A stretch of DNA of 64,000 nt from Lewinellaceae bacterium (GCA_020636405.1 JACJXW010000011.1:124001-188000), one strand, 5' to 3'. Counted from the first letter of the stretch, positions 26,016 through 36,226 are shown. Numbers and translations: made by a program. Notes: generated by a model not told the origin, from the letters alone.

Positions 26016-29000
26016 ATGTTCCAAACCATTTTCCGATACGAACTCCGGTTTTGGTTCCGGCAGCCATCCGTTTATGTATATGCGGCCATTTTTCTGGCCA
26101 TCTCCGCGGGCGCCATGGCCGCGCAGGCCGGCATTTTTGGCGAACAACGCGCCATACACGGGCTGGTGCCGGTGGCCAATTCGCCGCTGATGATCCACGA
26201 AATGGCCGGGTTTTTCCTGAAACTCATTCTGTTCCTGATCCCGGCGATCATCGGCCTGTCCGTTTACCGGGATGTAAAGAGCAACATACACCCGCTTTTG
26301 TATTCCTACCCGTTTGTCAAGAGCAGCTATTTGTCGGCAAAATTCCTCAGCTCCTTCACGGTTTTGGGGTTCATCGTATCTGCTATCGGTGTGGGTTTCT
26401 TTGTCGGCGCCCGCTTGCCCGGGGTCAATCCTTTACTGGTGGGGCCCTTCCGGCCGGCCGCCTACCTGCAAACCTATTTCGTGTACATCCTTCCCAATAT
26501 CCTTTTATTCGGGGCGGTCATCTTTATGGTGGTAGCGCTTACCCGAAACATCTACGCCGGTTTCATTACCATCGTCCTGTTACTTTTATTACAAAAGATA
26601 ACGGAAAGCCTGCTGGGAGGTTTGAGCGATTTTTTCACCCTGGCCATTCTCGATCCCTTTGGACAGTCGGCAGTTGCCTACCATACCCGGTACTGGACAT
26701 TTGCCGAGCGCAACGAGCTGACGCTGCCGGTAAAGGGCGCCGTGATCTATAACCGGCTGTTGTGGCTGGCCATTGCCGCCCTGTTTTTCGGGCTGGGGTA
26801 CCGGAAATTTGCCTTTCACCATTTTGCCCTTTCACCGGGAGGTAGAAAAGGCAGGGAGGAGCGCAATTTAAAGGCCAACCTCGGGCGCCTCATCCGGGTG
26901 GCGTTGCCGGACGCCGGCTACGACTTTTCCTTGCGCCAACAGCTGATCGCCACCTGTCGGATAGCGGCTGTCGAGTTTGCTTATATTCTTAAAAGCTGGT
27001 TGTTTCTCAGCATTCTCGCCGGAGGGATACTGATGGTATTCTTTCAGCAGGCGGAGATGAGCCCGCCGTATGGCTTCCGGACGCTGCCGGCTACCTGGAA
27101 GATGCTCCGGATCCCCGCCTTTTTATTTCTGGGGGTTATCCATCTGCTCACTTTCCTGTATGCGGGTATGTTGGTGCAGCGGGCTCGCCTGGCCAGGATG
27201 GATCAGTTGGTAGACGCCAGCCCTTTGCCCAACTGGACTCTGTTGTTGTCAAAATTAGTGGCCCTGGTGATGATGCAGATAGGGCTCTTATCGTTGATCA
27301 TGATTGCCGGGGTAGTGGTGCAGGCGCTCAACGGCTATTACCAGTTTGAGATCGGCCTGTACCTGTTCCAGTTGTTTGGGCTGTACCTGCCCGGGCTGAT
27401 CATCTGGGCCCTGGCCGCGCTGTTCGTTCAAACCCTGTTTACCAATCCCTACCTCGGCCTGTTCCTGCTGATCCTGGGCTCCATGGGGGTAGCGGGCCTG
27501 CCGGACCTGGGGGTCGAGCATTTCGTATTCCGCTATAACCTGGCGCCGGAGTTTTCCTATTCCGCCCTCGACGGTTTCGGGGCCACCCTGGCGCCCTGGT
27601 TGCTCTACAAAAGTTACTGGATGTTGGCTGGGCTGTTCCTGCTGATGGGGGCCTTGCTGTTGTGGATAAGAGGCATTCCAGTCTCTTTTTCAGAACGGCT
27701 GGCCATTGCCAAATCGCGGTTCAGGGGCCATACGGCCTTCTTCACGCTCTTCTTCCTCTTTGCCTTTCTGGCGCTGGGCGCCGGCATTTACTACGAAGAC
27801 ATTTTTCTTTACCCGAAGATCAACACGGCAGCGGAAGAAGAACAGTGGAAGGTGGAAAACGAAAGGAGATACAAAAAATATGAACACCGGGTGCAACCCC
27901 GGATCGTGGGGGTGGATCTGAATGTACACCTCTTTCCGGCCAGCCGGGACCTCCGGGCTGATGGCATATATACCCTGGTGAACAAGTCCGGGCAAAGGAT
28001 AGACACCCTGCTGGTACATCACAGTTATGATGAAGAAACGCAGTATCGCTTCGATCGGCCTGTCCGGACGGTGAGCAGGGATACCTTCATCCGCTTTGAC
28101 GTACACTTGCTCGAACGAGGGTTGGAGCCGGGCGACAGCCTGAAGCTGTACTTTCAACTGAACAACGAGCCCAACGGCCTTTTTCGTTCGAGCTCACCGG
28201 TCCGGGGCAACGGCACCTTTTTTACCAATGACATTTTTCCAGGGCTGGGATACCGCCCCCTGGAACTGGCCGATAACGGAGCACGCGCACAACACGGCCT
28301 GCCGCCCAAAAAAGGGGAACGGCCCTACCCGGAAGACAGTACCGCTCATTATGATTCGTATTCCTCTATGGATTCGGACTGGATCGCTTTTGAGGCCACC
28401 GTCAGTACCTCCGAAGATCAGATAGCACTGGCGCCGGGATATCTGCAACGATCGTGGGTGGATAAGGGGCGTCGCTATTTCCACTATAAGATGGATAGCC
28501 CGATCAAGGATTACTACGGTTTCAACTCCGGCCGGTACCTCGTGGAGCGGGACAAGTGGGGAGATGTCGGCCTGGAAATCTACTACCACCCGGGGCACGG
28601 CTACAACCTGGAAAATATGATGAACGGGCTGAAGGGCGCTCTGGCGTACAACTCCCGTTACTTCGGCTCCTATCAGCACCGGCAGGCCCGCATTATTGAA
28701 TTCCCGATGACTGCCGGTGGGTTCGCCACCACTTTTGCCAATTCCATTCCGTTTACCGAAAAGCAATTTATGGCTGATGTGGACAGCACCGAAGCGGATT
28801 TTATCGATTTCCCGTTTTACGTTGCCGCCCATGAGATGGCCCATCAGTGGTGGGGCAACCAATTGCTGCCTGCCGACGTGCTCGGCGCCCGGATGCTGAC
28901 CGAAAGCCTGGCCGAATACACCGCTCTGAAAGTACTGGAAAAGCAGTATGGCAAAGCTGGTATGCGCCGCTTCCTGAAACTGAACCTCGACCTGTACCTG

Positions 29001-29654
29001 AGAGGAAGAGGAAAAGAAAGCCGGCAGGAACGCCCGCTGATCTACGCCGAACTCGATCAGGATTACATCAATTACCGAAAGGGCGCCCTGGCTTTTTATG
29101 CCCTGAGCGATTACGTCGGCGAAGCGCAATTGAACGCTGCCCTAAGAACTTACCTGGATAAGGTGCGTTTTCAGGATGCTCCTTATACCACCTCTTTGGA
29201 AATGCTCGGGTATCTCCGCGAAGCGACTCCCGATTCGCTGTCTTACCTGATCGAGGACCTGTTCGAAACCATAACGCTTTACGATAATCGGATAAAGGAG
29301 GCCCGCGTGGCCCCGCTGCAGGATGGACGGTACCAGGTAGAGATCGAGTTCATCGTCAGCAAATACCGGAGTAATGGCAGTGGGGAGCGATCTTTTATTA
29401 CTGGAAACGCACCACTTTCCCTGGAGGAAGGATCCACCGAAGCGCCCGTTCGTTCTATCCCTCTGCAGGATTATGTTGAACTGGGCATTTTCGGCCAAGC
29501 CGAAGAGGAGGTGTACTTTCAAAAGCACAAGATCACCCAGGTGGACAATAAACTGGTGGTCATTACCAATAGCCGGCCTGTCGCCGTGGCGATCGACCCC
29601 TATTGCAAATTGATCGATGCCAATACCGAGGACAACCGAAAGTGGGTGCGGTGA
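26016..29654 (+). CDS. ABC-2 permease fused to an M1-family metallopeptidase
   Basis: 1212 aa in one inner-membrane protein. About residues 1-590 hold two sets of six hydrophobic helices of ABC-2 permease type. After the last helix (near 570-590) comes a periplasmic or extracytoplasmic M1 peptidase domain with the zinc motif HEMAHQWW at about 939 and the third ligand Glu in TESLAEY 19 residues after. The exopeptidase motif GAMEN is missing: TAGGFATTFANSIPF takes its place, as in other members of this fusion family, so N-terminal aminopeptidase activity is uncertain. Fusions of this architecture are known in Bacteroidota, but their substrate is not settled. Operon with the ATPase gene at 25093. 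Confidence 0.93.
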   Translation: MFQTIFRYELRFWFRQPSVYVYAAIFLAISAGAMAAQAGIFGEQRAIHGLVPVANSPLMIHEMAGFFLKLILFLIPAIIGLSVYRDVKSNIHPLLYSYPFVKSSYLSAKFLSSFTVLGFIVSAIGVGFFVGARLPGVNPLLVGPFRPAAYLQTYFVYILPNILLFGAVIFMVVALTRNIYAGFITIVLLLLLQKITESLLGGLSDFFTLAILDPFGQSAVAYHTRYWTFAERNELTLPVKGAVIYNRLLWLAIAALFFGLGYRKFAFHHFALSPGGRKGREERNLKANLGRLIRVALPDAGYDFSLRQQLIATCRIAAVEFAYILKSWLFLSILAGGILMVFFQQAEMSPPYGFRTLPATWKMLRIPAFLFLGVIHLLTFLYAGMLVQRARLARMDQLVDASPLPNWTLLLSKLVALVMMQIGLLSLIMIAGVVVQALNGYYQFEIGLYLFQLFGLYLPGLIIWALAALFVQTLFTNPYLGLFLLILGSMGVAGLPDLGVEHFVFRYNLAPEFSYSALDGFGATLAPWLLYKSYWMLAGLFLLMGALLLWIRGIPVSFSERLAIAKSRFRGHTAFFTLFFLFAFLALGAGIYYEDIFLYPKINTAAEEEQWKVENERRYKKYEHRVQPRIVGVDLNVHLFPASRDLRADGIYTLVNKSGQRIDTLLVHHSYDEETQYRFDRPVRTVSRDTFIRFDVHLLERGLEPGDSLKLYFQLNNEPNGLFRSSSPVRGNGTFFTNDIFPGLGYRPLELADNGARAQHGLPPKKGERPYPEDSTAHYDSYSSMDSDWIAFEATVSTSEDQIALAPGYLQRSWVDKGRRYFHYKMDSPIKDYYGFNSGRYLVERDKWGDVGLEIYYHPGHGYNLENMMNGLKGALAYNSRYFGSYQHRQARIIEFPMTAGGFATTFANSIPFTEKQFMADVDSTEADFIDFPFYVAAHEMAHQWWGNQLLPADVLGARMLTESLAEYTALKVLEKQYGKAGMRRFLKLNLDLYLRGRGKESRQERPLIYAELDQDYINYRKGALAFYALSDYVGEAQLNAALRTYLDKVRFQDAPYTTSLEMLGYLREATPDSLSYLIEDLFETITLYDNRIKEARVAPLQDGRYQVEIEFIVSKYRSNGSGERSFITGNAPLSLEEGSTEAPVRSIPLQDYVELGIFGQAEEEVYFQKHKITQVDNKLVVITNSRPVAVAIDPYCKLIDANTEDNRKWVR

Positions 29655-29717
29655 GGAGAACACGGGAGGAATTCGGTGTTGAGGTATCTCGGTTTTATGA
29701 CCGTTCGGTCACAACCC

Positions 29718-29814
29718 CGATTCGGGATTCGTGATTCGTTACTGGGCCGGCCGATGGCGGCTCTTCAGTGGCCCGCGAATCAACGAATCAACGAATCACG
29801 AATCAACGAATCAC
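29718..29814. repeat. Two facing octamer arrays (GATTCGTT / CGAATCAA)
   Basis: In the 167-nt gap between convergent genes. Left part 29718-29740 has GATTCGG, GATTCGT, GATTCGTT; right part 29776-29814 has CGAATCAA twice, CGAATCA, CGAATCAA, CGAATCAC. The two parts are reverse complements over 15 nt (29726-29740 with 29790-29804), so the array can fold into a long stem serving both transcripts. The right part ends 7 nt before the stop of the S8 gene. Confidence 0.8.
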
Positions 29815-29821
29815 CGGCCTC

Positions 29822-32818
29822 TTACCTGCTCTTCACCACCCGTTGCGCCATCCGTTCCCCGTCGATGTCCACCACCAGGAGGTAGGCGCCGGCGGGCAGT
29901 TCGGCCAGAGAGAGCTCCAGCGTTTCCTCACCGGCAAGCTGAGCCTGTCCCTGTAATACGGGCCTTCCCAGCAGGTCGGCCAGATAGTAGCGGGCCGGAG
30001 CGGGCCGTTCCAGGCGGAAGGCCAGGTAGAGCACTTCCTGTGCCGGATTAGGATAAGCTACCATAGCATTTTCGCTGAGCTGCTCCGTTGTGCTGGTAAC
30101 GGCTGATTCGGTGACCGTTACAGTGCCGGAGACGCTGCTGGCGCAGCCGTTGGTTTGTTCGATCACCGTCAGGATCACCTGGTAAGTTCCCGTGTCGGCG
30201 TAGGCATGAACAGGATTGGCCTCGCTGCTGGTATTGCCGTCGCCAAAATCCCAGAACCAGAAAGCTGCTCCTTCCGATTCGTCGGTGAAGGACACCTCAT
30301 TGCTGCCGGAGGCAAGGTCAACTGTGGCTTCCATTGGGCTGAAGGCCACCTGCGGCACGTTGCCCTGCCGCACTTCGATGTCGAGGGGCACCCGCCCGCA
30401 GAAGTAGGGGTATTCCACTTCCCAGTCGTAGAAATAATGGTAGTAGATCAGGCCTTGGGTTGACCGCTTGATGGACAGGACGTTATTGATCTCGTAAGGA
30501 TATTGGCTGCCGCCGATATTGAGGGCCAGAGGTTTGCCTGCCCTCAGCTCCAGGCTGTACCCTTCGCCCGGCTGGTCGATCTTCCAGTTGATGTCAATGC
30601 GCTGTTCGCCGGCAGCTACCGGAACCACCCTGGTGATGCTCGATTCATCGGGGTAGGTCAGTTTCAGGAGGCGAGAGCCGGCTTCTTCCGCATATACCTT
30701 TACGGAACGGATGGTCAGCGGGGCGTGTACATCAAAAACGATGCCTTGCTGCTGGTTGTCATATTGGAGGGTATTGCCGACGTTTTCGGATCGGCCTGTT
30801 TTTACAATGGGGGATATTTCGGCGTAGACGGTGGCAGGCTCGTCCCCAACCGGAACGATGGCGGAGGCCCCTTCCGCCAGTAACGCTCCTTCTTCCTGCT
30901 GGTCGTACCAACGCACGACAGCGTCCTGGCCGATCGGCACCTGTACCCAGGCGTTGCTGTTCTGGCAGGTAGCCCGTTCGCTGGCCACCGTGGCGGTGAA
31001 CTGCTCGTCTGCAACCAGGCGGACGCGTTTTTTCAGACGGTTGTTGTACTTACGAGCATCTGCCTGTCCGTTCACCTGGCGGATCTCCACTGCAAATTCA
31101 TAATTGCCGGCATCCGATTCTACCTTGGGCAGGCGGATCTGAGCCCTTTCCCGGGGGAGGATCTCTCCTTCCCAGTTGAATAGGTAAGATATGGTAATGT
31201 TGTCTGAAAGGGAATAGGCGATCTGCATGGAAGTGAAAGGCTCGGAACCGTTGTTCTCCACCTCGATCACCGGCTCAAGCGATTCTTCGCAGTTCAGCAC
31301 GGGGGAGGCGATACTCAGGAGGACGGCATCATTGGACGCCACTACCGGAGGAACCGGCTCGTTCCCTCTGCCCACCAGATAATTGAAGGCGGCAGGCAGG
31401 TTGATGATGCCCATGCCGTAGTCGTTGTCTTCTCCGGGCGGGCCCAGGTCGATCGCGCTATAGTAGAGGGCTTTCATGATCTCCTCACCGGGCAGGTAGG
31501 GGAAGGCTTCTTTCAGCAGAACGGCGGCGCCGCTCACATGGGGCGTAGCCATGGATGTGCCGCTGAGCGAACCGTACCCTCCACCGGCCACACTGGAGCG
31601 GACGTTAGAGCCCGGGGCGGAAACTTCGGGTTTGATGAGCAGGGAGCCTTCGCCTCCGCATACCGTTGGGCCACGGCTGGAACCGGCGGCGATCGGGAAG
31701 CTGGGGTTGTTGCCGTTCAGCCAGCCTACGGCGAACATGCGCACGGTATCCCAGTTGTTCATGGGCGGGTCGCCGATGGTCATGGGATCCGGCCCTTCAT
31801 TGCTGGCGGAGAAGATGACGGCAATACCGGCCGCCATCACCGCATCGGTAATGGAGATGTGCAACGGGTCACCGCAGTCACTGGCGGTAGGATAATTAGC
31901 ACTCCAGGAATTGTTGATCACGTCGGGCATATCATCGATCGTGTTGGCGTCTCCATCCGGGTTCATGGCCCATTGGTAAACGTTCACATAGTTTAAGGCC
32001 GACCCCCCCGGAGCCCCACAGCTGGAGTGTGAACTGCCCAGCCACAGCGCATCGAAGGCCACGCCAATGGTATCGCGCTGCCGGCGGTCGAGGCCGACTA
32101 CCGTTCCACCGACGTGAATGCCGTGGTCGCCGCAGAAGTAGGGCTCCCCGGCGTTGGCCCAGGCTTCGTCCATTGGCCCGTAGTGCCAGGCAAAATTGTT
32201 GTGGACCGCCGGGTGGAAAATGTCATTGCCGCTGTCGAGGATCAGTACCTTGCGGCCGTGGCCGGTGTACCCCATGGCCCACATCTCGGTGGCGCCGATG
32301 GCCGCCAGGCCCGGCTCGCGGTTGTTTTGTAACGCTTCTGATTCAACAACAGCTACCTCATTATCCGGCACTATGATCTCCCAGTTGATGTCCAGGCGTT
32401 CCACTGCCGGATCCTTACTGAGGGCCTCGATGGCCTCCCGGCGCGCTTCGAAAAAGATGATATTGGTGACCCAGAAGGGTTGGATGCTTTCTTTTTTGAC
32501 ATGGGGAGAACTGTTCAGTTTGGCCAACATGGCAGGTTGGGTTGCCGCTGCTTTGGCCTGTAGGGCAGTGATCAGTTCATAGGTGCGTTCCTGCAGGCTG
32601 GCCTTGCGCTGGCGGAAACCCTCTTCCAGCACGCGCGGGTCGACGCGGTCGGCCAGCATTAGCATCACGGAATGAAAAGCTTCCGGCTCTTCTTCGAGCG
32701 CCAGGCGCAATCCTGGAGCTACCACTGCCGGATCGTAGGATTGGGCAGCAAGCGGGCTGGCCGCCATTCCAAAGAAAAGAAAGACGAGAAAATGAAAAAG
32801 GATAAACTTTTTGTCCAT
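29822..32818 (-). CDS. T9SS subtilisin-like (S8) protein 1
   Basis: 998 aa from the ATG at 32818, which begins a clean signal peptide (MDKKFILFHFLVFLFFGMAA); the upstream ATG at 32875 would add 19 residues and spoil it. A propeptide-like region (about 30-150) precedes the S8 domain: Asp in ILDSGNDIFHP, His in HGIHVGGTVVG, Ser in GTSMATPHVSGAA. Then come CARDB-like beta domains, a PKD domain (FWDFGDGNTSSEANPVHAY) and a type A sorting domain (VAYPNPAQEVLYL, PAGAYLLVV). Expected to be a secreted or surface protease. The His motif has Ile where Thr is normal. First of three tandem paralogs and the most downstream one. Confidence 0.95.
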   Translation of the reverse strand: MDKKFILFHFLVFLFFGMAASPLAAQSYDPAVVAPGLRLALEEEPEAFHSVMLMLADRVDPRVLEEGFRQRKASLQERTYELITALQAKAAATQPAMLAKLNSSPHVKKESIQPFWVTNIIFFEARREAIEALSKDPAVERLDINWEIIVPDNEVAVVESEALQNNREPGLAAIGATEMWAMGYTGHGRKVLILDSGNDIFHPAVHNNFAWHYGPMDEAWANAGEPYFCGDHGIHVGGTVVGLDRRQRDTIGVAFDALWLGSSHSSCGAPGGSALNYVNVYQWAMNPDGDANTIDDMPDVINNSWSANYPTASDCGDPLHISITDAVMAAGIAVIFSASNEGPDPMTIGDPPMNNWDTVRMFAVGWLNGNNPSFPIAAGSSRGPTVCGGEGSLLIKPEVSAPGSNVRSSVAGGGYGSLSGTSMATPHVSGAAVLLKEAFPYLPGEEIMKALYYSAIDLGPPGEDNDYGMGIINLPAAFNYLVGRGNEPVPPVVASNDAVLLSIASPVLNCEESLEPVIEVENNGSEPFTSMQIAYSLSDNITISYLFNWEGEILPRERAQIRLPKVESDAGNYEFAVEIRQVNGQADARKYNNRLKKRVRLVADEQFTATVASERATCQNSNAWVQVPIGQDAVVRWYDQQEEGALLAEGASAIVPVGDEPATVYAEISPIVKTGRSENVGNTLQYDNQQQGIVFDVHAPLTIRSVKVYAEEAGSRLLKLTYPDESSITRVVPVAAGEQRIDINWKIDQPGEGYSLELRAGKPLALNIGGSQYPYEINNVLSIKRSTQGLIYYHYFYDWEVEYPYFCGRVPLDIEVRQGNVPQVAFSPMEATVDLASGSNEVSFTDESEGAAFWFWDFGDGNTSSEANPVHAYADTGTYQVILTVIEQTNGCASSVSGTVTVTESAVTSTTEQLSENAMVAYPNPAQEVLYLAFRLERPAPARYYLADLLGRPVLQGQAQLAGEETLELSLAELPAGAYLLVVDIDGERMAQRVVKSR

Positions 32819-32891
32819 GACGATAGGGTTTAGTGATGATATTCTCGATGTTATAAGGGAGAGTCCCTTAGGCAAATCGGATAAGAAAAGG

Positions 32892-32959
32892 GGCCGGCCC
32901 TGGCTCTTTTAAACAGCGGCGATTAAAGCCGCCTAAAGAAAGAATGGCCAGGGCCGGCC
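32892..32959. repeat. Nested hairpins between S8 genes 1 and 2
   Basis: GGCCGGCCCTGGC (32892-32904) pairs perfectly with 32947-32959 around an inner hairpin GCGGC / GCCGC (32916-32932). A further short palindrome TGCCTGGGCAGGCA follows. It lies behind the stop of the second S8 gene (minus strand) and before the first, so it may end or attenuate read-through. Confidence 0.65.
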
Positions 32960-32988
32960 TGCCTGGGCAGGCATAGAGCGTACTTTTC

Positions 32989-35982
32989 CTAGCGGCTTTT
33001 TACAATCCTTCGGGTTAGCCGGTCCCCGTCGATGTCCACCACCAGTAGGTAGGCGCCGGCGGGCAGTTCAGCCAGAGAGAGTTCCAGGACCTGTTCCGAG
33101 GCCACCTGTTGTTGCCCCTGCAGTACCGGCCTACCCAGGAGGTCGGCCAGATAGTACCGGGCCTGGGCGGGCTGTTCCAGTTCGAAGGAAAGAAAGAGCA
33201 TCTCCTGGGCCGGATTGGGGTAAACCGACAACCGGTTACCGCCCTTTAGCAGGGCTTCTTCGTCCGACAGCACTGCATCTTCGACCACCACAATATTGCC
33301 TCCCGAGCTGCTGCTGCACCCGTCCTGTCCCACTACGGTGAGTGTGATTTGAAAGTTGCCGGTATCGGAATACGTATGCAGGGGGTTTTGTTCCGTACTC
33401 GATGAGCCGTCGCCAAAGTTCCACAGCCAGGAAACGGCTCCGGAAGATTCGCCGGTGAAGTTAACCTCGCCGGTTTCCTCGGCCAGGTTGATCTCTTCTG
33501 CGGGAACGCTAAAGCTGGCGGTTGGCGCCTGCCCTTCCTCCGCAACGGGGATGTCGACGGGCGTCCGGCCGCAGAAGTGGTCATACTCAACCTCCCAGTC
33601 GTAGAAATAGTAGTAGAACAGAGGGCCTCCCGTAGAGCCTGTTATGGAAAGGACGCCTGGTGTTTCGTAGGGGAATTCCGTTCCACCCAGGTTGTACAAC
33701 AAAGGTTTTCCGGCCTGCAACTCCAAAGCGTAGCCTTCGCCCGGGTCGACCCGGAAGCCGAGCTCGATGCGGTTTTCGCCAACTTCCGGAATGGATGCCA
33801 CCTTGGTAAAGGCATTACCGTTGGGGGTGGTCAGGCGGATCAGGCGGCCGCCGGTTTGTTCGGCATAAACCTTTACGGAACGCAGGATAAAGGAGGAATG
33901 CGCATCGAACCGCAGGCCCAGCGTGGAGTTGCTGGGCTGTATGGAGCCACCGTTTTCATTGCTGAGCCGCCCTGCTTTTTCTACGGGGGTCACCTGCGCA
34001 TAAATGGTACGCCCTTCTTCTTCTACGGGAACCAGCAAAGAACGGCCTTCGCCCAGCAGGGTACCGTCTTCTTCGGCATCATACCACCTGATGGTAGCTT
34101 CTCCTTCGTAAAGGCTTTGGACCAATGCGTTGCCGTTCTGGCACACCGGAGCATCTCCCACGGATTCGGCAGGGAGTTTTTCATCTTCCACGATCCGTAT
34201 CCGATGCTTGAGGCGGTTGTTCAGATAGCGCTGGTCGGGCGTTTCGTTAGCAGCAGTCACTTCTACGATCAGCTCATATTCTCCGGCCGGGGCTTCCAGC
34301 GGCGACAGCTTGATCTTTTCCATGGCGCCGGGAAGCAGTTCTCCTTCCCACCGGTGTTCCTGGAGGTATGGCTCTTCCCCATCCACCTGGTAGCTGAACT
34401 GGAGGGAAGTGATCGGCTCGGTACCGTTGTTCAGGACCAGAGCCGATGGCGCGGCCTGGCTGTTGCAGTTGGGTACGGGAGCATCGACCTGAAGCAGGAT
34501 CACATCATTGGGCGCTTCTACCGGGGGGGCTGGTTCATGGCCTCTTCCCACCAGGTATTCGAAGGCGGCCGGTACGTTGATAATGCCCATGCCGTAGTCA
34601 TTGTCCTCGCCGGGTTCGCCCAGGTCGGTACAGGTATAATAGAGGGCCAGCAACAAGTCTTCGCCGGTGAGGTACGGAAAGGCTTCCTTGAGCAGCAGTA
34701 CGGCGCCCGAAACGTGGGGAGCGGCCATCGAAGTACCGCTCAGGTTGCCGTACCCTCCCGGGAAGCTGGACCGCACATCGCTGCCCGGAGCGGATACTTC
34801 GGGTTTGATCAGCAGGCTGCCTTCGCCGCCGCACTTGCTGGGCCCGCGGCTGGAGGAATTGGCGATCGGAAAAGAGGCGTTGTTGCCATTGAGGTTGCCC
34901 ACCGAAAAGAGGCGCACGGTGTCCCAGTTGTTGAATTTAGGGTTGGTGATGGTCAGGGGATCCGGGCCGTCATTGCCGGCAGAGAAGACCACAGCCACGC
35001 CTGCGCCGTATAAGGCATCGAAAATACTGACGACGCTCTGAGCGCCACAGTTATTCGACATGGAGCGCCAGGAATTGTTGATCACATCCGGTATATCGTC
35101 AATGGTGGAAGGGTCGCCGTCCGGGTTGAGCGCCCACTGCAGCATTTCATCGATGGTAGACTGGTCGGCGCCCGTACTGCAATCGCCGCCCAGGGCCAGG
35201 CCGCCCATCCATTTGGCGTCGAAGGCTACACCTATGGTGTCTTTTTCAATGCGGTCAAGGCCCAGGACGGTGCCGGTCACGTGGGTGCCGTGGTTGTCAC
35301 AGTCTTCGGGCTCGGTATTGCCTCTCCAGGCTTCGTTGATGTTCCGGTTATGATAGAGGAACTGGTTGTGCAGGGCAGGGTGGACATAGTCCTGGCCGGT
35401 ATCGATGATCAAGGCCCGGCGGCCGTAGCCGGTGTACCCCATGGCCCACATCTGCGGGGCGCCGATGGCGCTCAACCCCCGCTCTGTACTATTGGATTCG
35501 GAGGGCATCAGGCAGATCTCTTCCTCGGCCCGTTCGAATTCTACCCTGGCGTTCAATCCCACCTCTGCGACAGTGGGGTCCAGGCTGAGGGCGTGGATGG
35601 CTTCCACGGTGCCTTCAAAGTAGATGATGTTGGTGATCCACAACGGATGGAAGCTTTCCTTACGGATGCCCGGCAGGCTACGCATTTTGGCCTGGAGGGC
35701 GGGTTGGGTCGCCTGGGCCCGTGCCTGCAGCGCTGTGATCAGTTCATATACCCGTTCCTCCATAGGGGCTTTACGGGAGCGGAAGTCCGCCTCCATTGCC
35801 CGGGGGTCTATCCGGTCCGCCAACAGGACGTAAGCTCGATGGTAGGCGCCCGGGGCCGTCTCCATTTCCATCCATAAAGATTCGGTTATTTTTCCAGCGT
35901 CAAAGCGTTGCGCCATCAGCCCGGTACCGGTAAGGAAGAGGGCCAGCATAGAGAGGTAGGTAAGCGTAAAGTATCTTTTCAT
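32989..35982 (-). CDS. T9SS subtilisin-like (S8) protein 2
   Basis: 997-residue paralog of the neighbours on both sides. Signal peptide about residues 1-24 (YLSMLALFLTGTGLMAQ). The catalytic triad is complete: Asp in IIDTGQDYVHPALHN, His in HGTHVTGTVLG (canonical), Ser in GTSMAAPHVSGAV. A CARDB-like region, a PKD domain (WLWNFGDGSSSTEQNPLHTY) and a type A sorting domain (VYPNPAQEMLFLSF, LPAGAYLLVVDIDG) follow. Its final 80 residues are nearly the same as in protein 1 while the rest is more diverged, which suggests conversion or recent copying of the sorting domain. AT-rich upstream gap without a full promoter consensus. Confidence 0.95.
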   Translation of the reverse strand: MKRYFTLTYLSMLALFLTGTGLMAQRFDAGKITESLWMEMETAPGAYHRAYVLLADRIDPRAMEADFRSRKAPMEERVYELITALQARAQATQPALQAKMRSLPGIRKESFHPLWITNIIYFEGTVEAIHALSLDPTVAEVGLNARVEFERAEEEICLMPSESNSTERGLSAIGAPQMWAMGYTGYGRRALIIDTGQDYVHPALHNQFLYHNRNINEAWRGNTEPEDCDNHGTHVTGTVLGLDRIEKDTIGVAFDAKWMGGLALGGDCSTGADQSTIDEMLQWALNPDGDPSTIDDIPDVINNSWRSMSNNCGAQSVVSIFDALYGAGVAVVFSAGNDGPDPLTITNPKFNNWDTVRLFSVGNLNGNNASFPIANSSSRGPSKCGGEGSLLIKPEVSAPGSDVRSSFPGGYGNLSGTSMAAPHVSGAVLLLKEAFPYLTGEDLLLALYYTCTDLGEPGEDNDYGMGIINVPAAFEYLVGRGHEPAPPVEAPNDVILLQVDAPVPNCNSQAAPSALVLNNGTEPITSLQFSYQVDGEEPYLQEHRWEGELLPGAMEKIKLSPLEAPAGEYELIVEVTAANETPDQRYLNNRLKHRIRIVEDEKLPAESVGDAPVCQNGNALVQSLYEGEATIRWYDAEEDGTLLGEGRSLLVPVEEEGRTIYAQVTPVEKAGRLSNENGGSIQPSNSTLGLRFDAHSSFILRSVKVYAEQTGGRLIRLTTPNGNAFTKVASIPEVGENRIELGFRVDPGEGYALELQAGKPLLYNLGGTEFPYETPGVLSITGSTGGPLFYYYFYDWEVEYDHFCGRTPVDIPVAEEGQAPTASFSVPAEEINLAEETGEVNFTGESSGAVSWLWNFGDGSSSTEQNPLHTYSDTGNFQITLTVVGQDGCSSSSGGNIVVVEDAVLSDEEALLKGGNRLSVYPNPAQEMLFLSFELEQPAQARYYLADLLGRPVLQGQQQVASEQVLELSLAELPAGAYLLVVDIDGDRLTRRIVKSR

Positions 35983-36118
35983 TAGCCAATTATATTATTT
36001 ATTCCGATTACTTTATATATCGCGAAATTAAAAATTTTATATAGCTCGCCAGCACTCTGTTTGTCGCCGTGTAGGCAATTGGTATAATGGGCCTGGTGAG
36101 GGCGTCGGGTTGGGGGCG

Positions 36119-36223
36119 AGGTTTTAGGTTTTGGGGATTTAGGGTTTAGACTCTTGACGGGTGTCCTTTGGGGTGCTCAACCCGAAAACCTCAACCCTGA
36201 ACCCTAACCCCCAAAACCTAAAA
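36119..36223. repeat. Inverted repeat with array-like arms between S8 genes 2 and 3
   Basis: TTTTAGGTTTTGGGG (36122-36136) pairs perfectly with 36209-36223; weaker complementarity extends further in. Each arm is itself quasi-periodic (7-8 nt; words such as AACCCTG, AACCCTA). The right arm stops 3 nt before the stop codon of the third S8 gene. The telomere-like TTAGGG word is a by-product. It probably folds in the 3' UTR of S8 gene 3. Confidence 0.6.
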
Positions 36224-36226
36224 TCA

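Noticed and set aside
33577..35013. Long plus-strand open frame antisense to S8 protein 2
   Set aside because: The minus-strand frame carries the complete subtilisin triad; the antisense product resembles nothing.
36141..36207. Telomere-like TTAGGG/CCCTAA words
   Set aside because: Only scattered degenerate copies inside an inverted repeat at a gene end of a bacterial chromosome.
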